Part shown: one piece after another, positions 1 through 6,888 of the stretch
Numbering within the stretch: position 1 is the first letter of the stretch
Layout: each line of letters begins with the position of its first letter
Source of the DNA: Bacteroidales bacterium UBA6408
Lineage (GTDB): Bacteria; Bacteroidota; Bacteroidia; Bacteroidales; UBA932
Assembly: GCA_002439805.1 (NCBI GenBank)
Contig: DJPQ01000036.1
Location: forward strand, 54,346-72,651
Reading direction: 5' to 3'
Length of the DNA stretch: 18,306 nucleotides
Position numbers and translations under genes: made by a program
The notes under the pieces: generated by a model
The model's input: the letters and a program-made list of their open reading frames with translations, nothing else
Database searches by the model: none
What the model was told of the DNA's origin: nothing

Positions 1-1293
1 AACTCGTCAGAAGGCAAAGCGCCTGCGGCTCAGGTGCGTAACGGCGATTCTCAGCGCCGTACCTCCACCACGACCCGTCAGACGACAACATCCGACCGCA
101 GGACAACCACGACTCCTCAGCGTCAGACCACGACCCGTCAGACGACGACTTCCAACCGCAGGACAACCACGACACCTCAGCGCCAGACCACGACCCGCAG
201 AACCACGACTCAGTCCGGACAGGAGGCGACTCCGTCCCGCAAGACCCCTGCTGCGACAACTCGTCAGACGACAACCCGTCAGTCCTCGACAACAACCCGT
301 CAGACCCCGGCATCTGACCGCACGACTTCCACGGGCAGGCGCGTGACCACGCTTCCGGGCGGCAACGGACAATCGTCCTCCTCCGGAGCACCGCAGTCCG
401 ACAAATCCCCGGTGACAAGGCCGGCCACCACCGTCCGCAACGACAGGCCGACGTCGTACCGCCCTGAGCCTTCGGGGAACGACCGGAACAACGGCGGTTC
501 GGCGGGCGGCAACCATGGCAGCGTGAACAATCCTCCGCGTCCGGGCGACCACAGGAAACCGCAGCCGCCTCGCGACGATTTCCGTCCGCAGCATCCGCGT
601 GAGCGCGACTACATCGACTTTGACCGCCGTCCGCCTCACCACTTCTATGACCCTCACCACGACCACTGCTTCGGCTACCGTGTCCACGCCCTTCCGGCCG
701 GCTACTGGTACCGCGACTGGCACGGTGTCCGCTACTATTGCTATAACGACGTCTATTACCGTCTGATTGACGGATGCTACATCGTATGCCGTCCGCCTTT
801 CGGAACCTCCATCGCGGCGGCCGTAGCATCCGACATCGCGTGGACATCGGTGAGAATCAGCTACTACAACACGCTGAACAACACCTACGACAAGATTAAC
901 GCGAACAATGCCTACATCGCGGAGCAGAACGCGCAGATTGCCCGCAACAACGCCCTGCTTGAACAGCAGAACGCCGCGCTCGCGTCCCAGGCGCAGTACA
1001 TGGCGACCCGCTCCAACGAGGCGTGGCAGCTCGCCAACGCGATGGGACTCGTCCAGAGCTACGCGGCGGCCGGCACGGACTATTTCTATCAGGACGGCGT
1101 GTTCTATCAGACCGTGAACGGACAGTATGTTGTCATCATCCCTCCTGCCGGCGCCCTCGTGGATTCCCTCCCGGAGGACTACGACCTCTTCACCTTCAAC
1201 GGCCGCGAGTACTATCAGGTCGAGAACACCGTCTATCGCGTCACCGTCGTCTCCGGCAAGGCCTATTTCGAAGTCCTCGGCCAGCGCTGTTGA
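1..1293 (+). CDS. DUF6515-like repeat-rich surface/secreted protein, 5' end cut by window
   Basis: The frame is open from base 1, so the true start and any signal peptide lie left of the window; an in-frame GTG at 34 is not needed. The 430 visible residues fall into zones. Residues about 10-115 are Thr/Arg/Gln rich, including a 20-residue tandem repeat. Residues about 120-220 are Pro/Arg/His rich and look disordered. Next comes a Tyr/Cys-rich segment with motifs such as YYCYNDVYYRLIDGCYIV. An Asn/Gln/Ala-rich stretch at about 290-347 is a likely coiled coil. A second Tyr-rich segment (YFYQDGVFYQTVNGQYVV) ends the protein. The repeated pattern of YY..V.Y....G.Y.V followed by PP is what I know from DUF6515 proteins of Bacteroidetes, whose function is unknown. 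The low-complexity region lacks stops on the opposite strand, which produces a long false antisense frame. A terminator follows at 1393. The family call is fairly sure; the role is unknown. Confidence 0.7.
   Translation, partial: NSSEGKAPAAQVRNGDSQRRTSTTTRQTTTSDRRTTTTPQRQTTTRQTTTSNRRTTTTPQRQTTTRRTTTQSGQEATPSRKTPAATTRQTTTRQSSTTTRQTPASDRTTSTGRRVTTLPGGNGQSSSSGAPQSDKSPVTRPATTVRNDRPTSYRPEPSGNDRNNGGSAGGNHGSVNNPPRPGDHRKPQPPRDDFRPQHPRERDYIDFDRRPPHHFYDPHHDHCFGYRVHALPAGYWYRDWHGVRYYCYNDVYYRLIDGCYIVCRPPFGTSIAAAVASDIAWTSVRISYYNTLNNTYDKINANNAYIAEQNAQIARNNALLEQQNAALASQAQYMATRSNEAWQLANAMGLVQSYAAAGTDYFYQDGVFYQTVNGQYVVIIPPAGALVDSLPEDYDLFTFNGREYYQVENTVYRVTVVSGKAYFEVLGQRC
61..210 (+). repeat. 60-bp tandem repeat in coding sequence (about 2.5 copies)
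   Basis: Bases 61-120 and 121-180 are near-identical 60-bp units, and a third decays after about 30 bp (181-210). The encoded 20-residue unit is of the form RQTTTRQTTTSNRRTTTTPQ. The period is a multiple of three, so copy number could change without breaking the frame. It lies inside a CDS with no spacers, so it is not a CRISPR array. Confidence 0.85.
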
Positions 1294-1341
1294 TTCCGCA
1301 GGGCATCGCTGAAAATATCGTCCGGTCATCCCTTGCCATTT

Positions 1342-1361
1342 ATGTCTGAGGTTTCAGACAT
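1342..1361 (+). other. perfect 8-bp hairpin in 3' UTR
   Basis: ATGTCTGA (1342-1349), loop GGTT, TCAGACAT (1354-1361) is a perfect inverted repeat about 50 bp after the stop codon. No T-tract follows, so it is not itself an intrinsic terminator. It may protect or define the mRNA 3' end ahead of the terminator at 1393. Confidence 0.5.
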
Positions 1362-1392
1362 GATGCGGCTGGCCGTGAAGCATCTCCTCAAG

Positions 1393-1434
1393 AAGGTGGC
1401 TGTCAAGTCTTTGACTTTTCAGCCGCCTTTTTTT
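1393..1434 (+). terminator. intrinsic terminator after the DUF6515 gene
   Basis: AAGGTGGCTG pairs with CAGCCGCCTT with one G-T wobble. The inner part AAGTC/GACTT continues the stem, and seven T residues (1428-1434) follow. It separates the first gene from the lipoprotein locus. Confidence 0.85.
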
Positions 1435-1491
1435 CGTATGCCTTCCGGATTATAGCCACATGGCTCTTACAAATTTTAATCGCTATTTTTC

Positions 1492-1521
1492 TTGGATTGT
1501 TGCGTTTATTTCCTATATTTG
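1492..1521 (+). promoter_or_regulatory. Bacteroidetes-type promoter of the lipoprotein locus
   Basis: The -7 box TATATTTG (1514-1521) matches TAnnTTTG. TTG at 1492-1494 lies 19 bp upstream, the expected position of the -33 element. A transcript would start near 1527, giving a leader of about 160 nt before the small ORF at 1688. Confidence 0.65.
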
Positions 1522-1687
1522 TAATCGGAAAGTATAAGATTAGTCAACAGTCTGCTTAATAATCAAAACTTTTAATCTTATGTTGCTTATATTCTATTGC
1601 GACATAGGGCGTGTTTGTATCAAATCGGAAGCCGAGGGGCTTCCGGAGGTGATAAAAGTGTAAGTGTTTAACTAAATTTTAAGAACA
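1522..1687 (+). other. long structured 5' leader of the lipoprotein operon
   Basis: No long gene lies here. A perfect hairpin CGGAAGCC/GGCTTCCG with loop GAGG sits at 1626-1645. GGAGGTGAT (1645-1653) follows, an ideal SD, unusual for this phylum. Eight bases later comes GTG immediately followed by TAA (1658-1663). The SD also falls inside a possible 27-codon ORF at 1580-1663 that starts MLLIFYCDIGR. I recognise no known riboswitch. Regulation by a leader ORF or a hairpin is possible but unproven. Confidence 0.4.
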
Positions 1688-1816
1688 ATGAAACGCGATT
1701 GTTATGAAAGCCCGTCGTGCTTAGTGGAACGGGTGTGCCTTGAAACAGGCTTTGCCGCATCACCGCAACAACAATTTGATCTCAAGCAGGGAGATCCTGA
1801 TTATGAATTTGCTTAA
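1688..1816 (+). CDS. 42-residue peptide gene at head of fimbrillin/lipoprotein operon
   Basis: The ATG at 1688 follows the A-rich context typical of Bacteroidetes starts (taagaaca). The frame runs 42 codons to TAA at 1814-1816. The peptide begins MKRDCYESPSCLVERVCLE and ends with the acidic stretch GDPDYEFA. I know a loose class of 35-60 residue Bacteroidales peptides of the form MK(K/R)xYxxPxxxV....E... encoded just upstream of fimbrillin or surface-lipoprotein genes. This one fits by length, position and N-terminal pattern, and the role of that class is not established. It has no signal peptide and three cysteines. Its stop overlaps a possible ATG (1803) of the next gene and lies 13 nt before the alternative ATG at 1830, so translation may be coupled. 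It could be a chance ORF, but its length and the matching pattern argue against that. Confidence 0.55.
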   Translation: MKRDCYESPSCLVERVCLETGFAASPQQQFDLKQGDPDYEFA

Positions 1817-3201
1817 AACTCGATTCACAATGAAAAGAATCACCAACTTGTCCATAATCGCAGGCCTGTCCGTACTCGCGACCGCAGCCTGCACCAAGAC
1901 CGAAAAAGTCGCAGAAACCGTTCAGGGGGGCGATACTGACCGTTGAGGCTTCCGCTCCGCAAGTCAATCAGCCTGAAACAAAAGTAACCTTAAATCCTGC
2001 TGACCTTATTAAGTGGTCTTCTTCTGACAAATCTTATGCAGGACTGTTCTTGCCCGATAATGGCATAATCCAAAGTGACGATTCGGCAACAACGATAAGC
2101 TCTGACGGGTCGGATGCCAGTTTCCAATTTTCTTCGAAGTCTATTTATTTTTCCGCATCAGAAGCCGCACGTGTCCTTTATCCATGTTCATCTGAGGCAT
2201 CCGGCGCATCATCTTTTTCCTTCCGCATTCCGGAAATTCAGACATTGAGCAGCAAGGCCGGGTCTGTGACAACGACCAATGTCCCGATGATAAGCGATGC
2301 TGTGTCTGTAAAATCTTCTGTGTCTGGCACGGAATATTCTCCGAGTTATGATTCAAATGTCATTAAGGCCAAGATGCACATACTGTCTTCTATCATCGCT
2401 TTTTACGTCTATGATTCGAAGGGGATTTATTCCGATGAGAAGGTCAAATCAATAGAACTGCATTCGTCATCGTCAAAGATTTCAGAGCCTGAGCCTATTT
2501 CTCTAAACTTAGATGGCAGCCTCCCATTGTTGGAGGGAACCAGCCGGACGGCGGGTGTTCAGTTCTCATATTCTTTCTATCAGTACTCCTTGGCGGGCAT
2601 CATTTCTAAAGAATTAAGTTCTCCAATTTATATGTCGATTATTCCGGGACAGTTTGCCGGAGACGTGACCGTAAAAACGGACAAAGCAACCTATGTGTTC
2701 CCGTTTGAAAATCCCAAGACATTCGCGAGGGCTGAAGTGAAGGATTTTTCATTGAATCTGTCCAATGAAAAAGCGGTAAGGTCTGTGCCTACATCCATAA
2801 CTGTGACAAATGTGGGAAGAACTCAAGTTCCAGACGGCTGCAAGGTGACTTTGACTGTAAAACTGAGTGATAATGCCAACGGCTTCTATGCCTATGTCGG
2901 GGCCTCACAAAAAACAACGGCATCTTCAATGCTTTCAGCGGATAAATATATTGTAGGACAGGAAGATGATGACAAGTTTTCATTAAATGCTGATGGTACA
3001 GTTAATTATAATTGTGTCGTCTCGCAGAAATTTACTTTCTCGGTACTTCCGTTCGATGCCAATGATGTCGTTGGTGTTGGACAAAGACTTGGAGAGAACG
3101 AGGATGACTGGAGCGGCGAAACATATCCGATAACATACAGTAACACGAACTACACGGATGTCAAGAACATCGAGGAAGATATTGTGCCATTCAACAACTG
3201 A
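1803..3201 (+). pseudogene. fimbrillin-like lipoprotein, frame broken at a G6 tract
   Basis: The 5' part (ATG 1803 or, more likely, 1830) encodes a lipoprotein signal peptide, MKRITNLSIIAGLSVLATAAC, then KTEKVAETVQGGDTDR and a stop at 1944. The reading frame one base over stays open from about 1921 to 3201 and starts GAILTVEASAPQVNQPETKV, the usual sequence right after a fimbrillin lipobox. The switch falls in six G residues (1925-1930); with five, the frame would be continuous (about 456 residues from 1830). The downstream part has no good start of its own: the first candidate is TTG at 2050 and the first ATG is near 2287. The body has fimbrillin-like signs: VLYPCSSEA, a helix/strand with ILSSIIAFYVYD, then YMSIIPGQFAGDVTVKT, and a C-terminal all-beta part ending at 383 residues from 2050. 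Fimbrillin-like lipoproteins form or cap surface pili in Bacteroidales. This may be a decayed gene, a phase-variable gene or a sequencing error. Confidence 0.7.
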
Positions 3202-3219
3202 CATTAACAACTCAGATAC

Positions 3220-4788
3220 ATGAAAACAGCAACAAGACTCATCTCGTTTTTTGTTGCGGCGGCGGCTTTGGTCGTGACGGGCTGCGACAAGACGATAAAG
3301 CCGGCCGGGGACGATAAGACTCTCTCGGTCGCGAAGGAAAGCATCGCCTTTGAAATGACGGGCGGCTCGGAGGAACTGGAAATCAGCGCGTCGTCCGGAC
3401 TCGCATGGAGAGTGTCCGCGGACGCCGACTGGGTGAAGACATCGCCTGCAATCGGAAGCGGCATCGGAACTGTAATCGTGAGTGTCGAGGCCAATACGGA
3501 ACATGAACCTCGGACGGCCAGGATTACCGTGACGGCGGAAGGGGTCAAGCCGGCCGTTGTCTCGGTGACGCAGGCTTCAGCCGCAGCTCCGTCGGAGGAT
3601 GCCGTCAAGCTCAAGACCGTGAACTGCTACTACGCCGGCGACTACTGGGGCACCGACGGAAAGCTCGACGACGTCTATTTCGAGATGACCGACATGACTC
3701 TGGACGAGGGCGGCTCGGCAAAGGGACCCGGGACAGCCATCCGCATTGACATGAATGTTGCGGCCGCGACCTTCGACACATTTTCAATTGAGGGAACCTA
3801 CACTCCGAGCGCCGCTCTCACACCGACTCAGAAAGGCACTTTCAATGTCGATGCCGCCGGTGACGTCAGCCCGACATATATCTATGAACTGGACGCGAAC
3901 GGCGCTCAGACGCGAAAGGACGCCGTCGGCGGAAAGATTGTAATCGTGAAGTCGGGCGAGAACTATATGTTTGACATAGAACTCACATTCCTCGACAAGA
4001 CCTCCCTGAAGGCCGTTTATAACGGGGCTGTGGCATTCTACGACGACACCATCGGCGGAAATTCCACCCTGACGGAGAGCATATCCCCTTCGTTCACGTC
4101 GGTTGAGGGGACATTCTATTCCTGGGGGATGGACGGGATGGAGTCCGATGCTCTGATTCTGAACTTTACCGGTGACACGGAGCAGAATCCGTGTGACTAC
4201 ATGACCCTGACGCTGAATGTCGCCAAGACGGCGTGGAACAGCGGCAACATCGACGGGACCTACAAGGTCATAGAGAAGGTCATAGATGAAATCTATCTTG
4301 ATGAACTTGTTCCGGGTACGGCCATTCCCGGCTACCTCTCAAAGGACAACTCCGGCAACATAAGCCTCGGCGGAGGATGGTATTACGCTCTGGCAAAGAT
4401 TGACGACCAGTCCCAGCTCGCCGGCATGGCCCCGTTCACTTCCGGCACAGTCACAATCTCCGGCAGCGCCGGCAACGGCGACTGCACCGTAGGCTACAGC
4501 TTCGTTGACGACAATCCGGCGACTCCGCACACAATTTCCGGCAAATACACCGGAAAAGTAAATCTGACCAATGTCGGCGGCGGCTCCACAGACCCGACCG
4601 ACCCCGATAACCCCGATCCCGATAACCCCGATCCGGATAAGCCCGACCCTGACAACCCCGACCCTGACAAGCCCGACCCGGACAAGCCCGACCCGGACAA
4701 GCCCGACCCGGATGAGCCGGCAAAGCCTCTGATTGACATCGTCGCCGGCGGAAACCTCGGACAGTTCACCGGCGGGGGAAGGTGGTGA
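3220..4788 (+). CDS. BACON-domain lipoprotein with duplicated C-terminal domain and DPDKP repeat tail
   Basis: Signal peptide with lipobox VVTGC gives lipidated Cys22. Residues about 35-118 look like a BACON domain (SIAFEMTGGSEELEISAS, then WRVSADADWVKTSP, then ARITVTAEGVKP), a beta fold common in Bacteroidetes surface proteins and thought to bind carbohydrate or mucin. Two stretches, about 132-273 and 294-449, resemble each other: YYAGDYWGTDGKLDD/FYSWGMDGMESDA, then a strand, IEGTYTP/IDGTYKV, a GG.I.I segment, and a final YNGAV/YTGKV strand. I read this as a tandem duplication of one beta domain I cannot name. Eight DPD(N/K/E)P units follow (461-500), then a short tail, IDIVAGGNLGQFTGGGRW. 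The gene starts 18 bp after the fimbrillin-like gene and 70 bp before the next, so all three are probably one operon. The lipoprotein and BACON calls are firm; the ligand is unknown. Confidence 0.8.
   Translation: MKTATRLISFFVAAAALVVTGCDKTIKPAGDDKTLSVAKESIAFEMTGGSEELEISASSGLAWRVSADADWVKTSPAIGSGIGTVIVSVEANTEHEPRTARITVTAEGVKPAVVSVTQASAAAPSEDAVKLKTVNCYYAGDYWGTDGKLDDVYFEMTDMTLDEGGSAKGPGTAIRIDMNVAAATFDTFSIEGTYTPSAALTPTQKGTFNVDAAGDVSPTYIYELDANGAQTRKDAVGGKIVIVKSGENYMFDIELTFLDKTSLKAVYNGAVAFYDDTIGGNSTLTESISPSFTSVEGTFYSWGMDGMESDALILNFTGDTEQNPCDYMTLTLNVAKTAWNSGNIDGTYKVIEKVIDEIYLDELVPGTAIPGYLSKDNSGNISLGGGWYYALAKIDDQSQLAGMAPFTSGTVTISGSAGNGDCTVGYSFVDDNPATPHTISGKYTGKVNLTNVGGGSTDPTDPDNPDPDNPDPDKPDPDNPDPDKPDPDKPDPDKPDPDEPAKPLIDIVAGGNLGQFTGGGRW
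4600..4719 (+). repeat. 15-bp tandem repeat, eight units, encoding DPD(N/K/E)P
   Basis: Eight in-frame 15-bp units encode an acidic/proline spacer near the C-terminus of the BACON lipoprotein. The units differ at codon-third positions (gat/gac, ccc/ccg), so the array is not a very recent expansion except for the near-identical units around 4666-4710. Confidence 0.9.
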
Positions 4789-4858
4789 GCCTTGCCAACT
4801 GTAACGCTTAATGACAGATAATCGGGTAAAAGAAATTCGACATAAAGGAAATTTCAGT

Positions 4859-6742
4859 ATGAAAAGAGATATATTCTATATTATGATTATGGCCGCTGTC
4901 GCGCTGGTGTTCTCGGCGTGCAGCAAGGAACTGACAGAACCGGCGACTCCGGCATCCGACGGGAACATGGTCACGCTCTTCGGGTCTTGTCCGTCGAGGG
5001 ACGGAGCCGGAGTCAATCCATCAACGGAGGGAGACACAAAGACATCCATTTCCGGAAACTCCGCCAAGTGGAGCACCGGAGATGAAATAGGGGTGTTCAC
5101 GGCATCATCGAAGACCCCCGCTAAATTCAGTCTCTCTTCCGGTGCCGGCACGACAAGCGGCTCATTCACCGGGAAACTAGGAGCGGAGGCTGCGGACGAA
5201 ATCTATGTCCTCTATCCTTACGCTACCGACCCTTATGACTCCGGGTTCGATGTCGTTCCGACCGCAGCCAAGCTCTATTTCAACGGCCAGACTCAGGACG
5301 GTTTCGGAGCGAAAGCGGAGGCTCATCTCGGCAAGTTCGCCTACATGGCTTCCTCACCTGTGAAGCTTTCCGACGGCAAGGCCGAACTTTCCTTCCACCA
5401 CCTCGCCGTGAAGATGGCATTCGAGTTCTCCCTTCCGGAGACCGCCACGGTCAAGTTCCTGACAATGGTCACCACTCTGGGCAAGTTCTACGACACAGGA
5501 GTAGTCGATCTCACGTCAGCGACTCCGGTCGCAAAGGGCTGGGGCACGGCGAAGCGCTCCTTTTCGCTCGGATTCAAGAACTCGAAGGTCGAGGCCGGTC
5601 AGAAGGTGACGGCTTATGCGATGATGCTCCCCGTGAACCTCGCAAGTTCCGAGGTCACATTCTATGTCGCCGCCGAGAAGGCTGACGGCACTCCTGTGAC
5701 CTACTGCGTCAAGAAGAGCAACGGGCTCAAGTTCGAGGCCGCCAAGGCATACACTGCGGAGGTGCCCTCTATGACCCGCCAGAAGGTGTATGACGGCATG
5801 GTCTTCGTTCCCGGCGGTTCTCTGAACATCTGCGGAATCTTTACTTCTGACGATGACGCCGCCAACAAGGCCATTGTTGAGAAGGACTACCGCGTGGATT
5901 CTTTCTGGATAGGACGCACCGAGGTGACGAATCAGCAGTACTGTGATTTCCTCAACGGCCGTCAGCCTGCTGAATACCAGATTGGCGCGTGGATTTCTGA
6001 AGGAGTCTGCCAGATTGAGGATAAGGGTGACGGCTTTACGCAGAGCTGGGTTCCCAAGAGCGGCCCGATTCTGAATGCCGACGGAAAGACGACTCACGTG
6101 GGCAGCTATGCGGACTATCCGATGATTGGCGTGACGGGACTCGGAGCCAATGCTTATGCGGCGTATGTAGCTGAGCAGAAGTCCGGATTTCCGGTAATAG
6201 AGGATGCAGCCTGGTATCTCCCGACCGAAGCACAGTGGGAATATGCCGCCGTCGGGAGCGAGTGGAACGCCGACTGGGCGAATGAGCTCATAGCCGGCTG
6301 CCACTACGAGGCTGACTACAACAAATATATGTGGTCCTGCAGGAACTGTGACAGTGAGGGCAGCTGCTGCCTCGGCGCGTATGTCGGCAACGGGACGGAT
6401 CCGAATGCGATTTCCGGTTCCGGAAGCCTTAACGGCGGCTCCCATCCAGTTGCGAAGCTTTTGCCGAACTACCTCGGAATCTATGACATGAGCGGAAATG
6501 TCGGCGAGATATGTTCGGACTATTATAATTCGGAGTACTATCCGTATGGAAGTTCGCTCAACCCGCGCAATTCAAGCTACTCGAACGCCGAGGACACCGG
6601 AGAGGCCGGTTATGCGAGGGTTGTCCGCGGCGGAATGTGGTTCTCGTTCCCGAGCGAAGGAATAACTTATTCCCGTGACGTGATGGGGCAGTCCGCCTCC
6701 TACGATTTCACCGGCTTCCGCATGGCTCTGCCGCTGAAATAA
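4859..6742 (+). CDS. Lipoprotein: N-terminal fimbrillin-like domain fused to C-terminal FGE/SUMF1-like domain
   Basis: The start chosen is ATG 4859, giving a clean lipoprotein signal (MKRDIFYIMIMAAVALVFSAC, Cys21); an in-frame ATG at 4811 would add a charged 16-residue leader. The protein has 627 residues. Residues about 35-303 are fimbrillin-like (DTKTSISGNSAKWSTGDEIGVF, EIYVLYPYA, LSFHHLAVKMAFEF), the pattern of Mfa/Fim-type lipoproteins. Residues about 312-625 are an FGE-sulfatase (SUMF1) fold: GMVFVPGGSL, FWIGRTEVTNQQYCDFLN, WYLPTEAQWEYAA, MSGNVGEICSDYY, RVVRGGMW, FTGFRMALP. The catalytic cysteine pair of true formylglycine-generating enzymes should lie between RGGMW and the C-terminal GFR motif, and no Cys is present there, so sulfatase activation is unlikely. 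A structural or ligand-binding role is more plausible. A Cys-rich insert (CRNCDSEGSCC, about 494-504) may be disulfide-bonded. Third lipoprotein gene of the locus; no separate promoter seen. Confidence 0.85.
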   Translation: MKRDIFYIMIMAAVALVFSACSKELTEPATPASDGNMVTLFGSCPSRDGAGVNPSTEGDTKTSISGNSAKWSTGDEIGVFTASSKTPAKFSLSSGAGTTSGSFTGKLGAEAADEIYVLYPYATDPYDSGFDVVPTAAKLYFNGQTQDGFGAKAEAHLGKFAYMASSPVKLSDGKAELSFHHLAVKMAFEFSLPETATVKFLTMVTTLGKFYDTGVVDLTSATPVAKGWGTAKRSFSLGFKNSKVEAGQKVTAYAMMLPVNLASSEVTFYVAAEKADGTPVTYCVKKSNGLKFEAAKAYTAEVPSMTRQKVYDGMVFVPGGSLNICGIFTSDDDAANKAIVEKDYRVDSFWIGRTEVTNQQYCDFLNGRQPAEYQIGAWISEGVCQIEDKGDGFTQSWVPKSGPILNADGKTTHVGSYADYPMIGVTGLGANAYAAYVAEQKSGFPVIEDAAWYLPTEAQWEYAAVGSEWNADWANELIAGCHYEADYNKYMWSCRNCDSEGSCCLGAYVGNGTDPNAISGSGSLNGGSHPVAKLLPNYLGIYDMSGNVGEICSDYYNSEYYPYGSSLNPRNSSYSNAEDTGEAGYARVVRGGMWFSFPSEGITYSRDVMGQSASYDFTGFRMALPLK

Positions 6743-6758
6743 ACTGCTGAAATAAACT
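6733..6758 (+). repeat. perfect 13-bp tandem duplication across a stop codon
   Basis: GCTGAAATAAACT occurs twice in direct succession (6733-6745, 6746-6758), and the unit contains the TAA stop of the upstream gene. It looks like a recent small duplication; the coding sequence is unaffected. Confidence 0.9.
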
Positions 6759-6768
6759 GCTTGAATGA

Positions 6769-6883
6769 GGGGATGCATAAAAGGATGGGATGCAAGGCGG
6801 ATGGCGCGGATGAATACCGCAGCAACCTTGATGGTTGTGAGGATTTCATCAAGACACCCAACGCCGCAGGCCGCCTTTTAGGC
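6769..6883 (-). repeat. Dispersed 3'-UTR structured repeat, copy A
   Basis: About 115 bp, reverse complement of the copies at 15095 and 16474, with about 75-85% identity by eye. In sense orientation it starts 5 nt after the tldD stop. Elements seen: inverted ends TAAAAGG/CCTTTTA (6778-6784 and 6874-6880), outer stem AAGGCGG/CCGCCTT (6794-6800 and 6871-6877), central stem GATGAA/TTCATC (6845-6850 and 6809-6814), and an apical hairpin CAACC-ATCAA-GGTTG. The element fills the convergent gap between the fimbrillin/FGE gene and tldD, so the other gene's transcript would read it in antisense. Confidence 0.85.
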
Positions 6884-6888
6884 TCCCC

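Noticed and set aside
61..210. Possible CRISPR array
   Set aside because: The 60-bp units are contiguous, without spacers, and encode protein repeats.
7..1329. Long antisense ORF of 440 codons opposite the first gene
   Set aside because: It is produced by the stop-poor Thr/Arg repeat coding of the plus strand; its Arg/Val-rich translation has no fold signs.
2050..3201. Independent gene starting at TTG 2050
   Set aside because: The frame is open and fimbrillin-like well upstream of 2050 back to the G6 tract, and TTG has no supporting start context.
5516..6445. 309-codon minus-strand ORF inside the fimbrillin/FGE gene
   Set aside because: The plus frame has recognisable domains throughout; this is a shadow.
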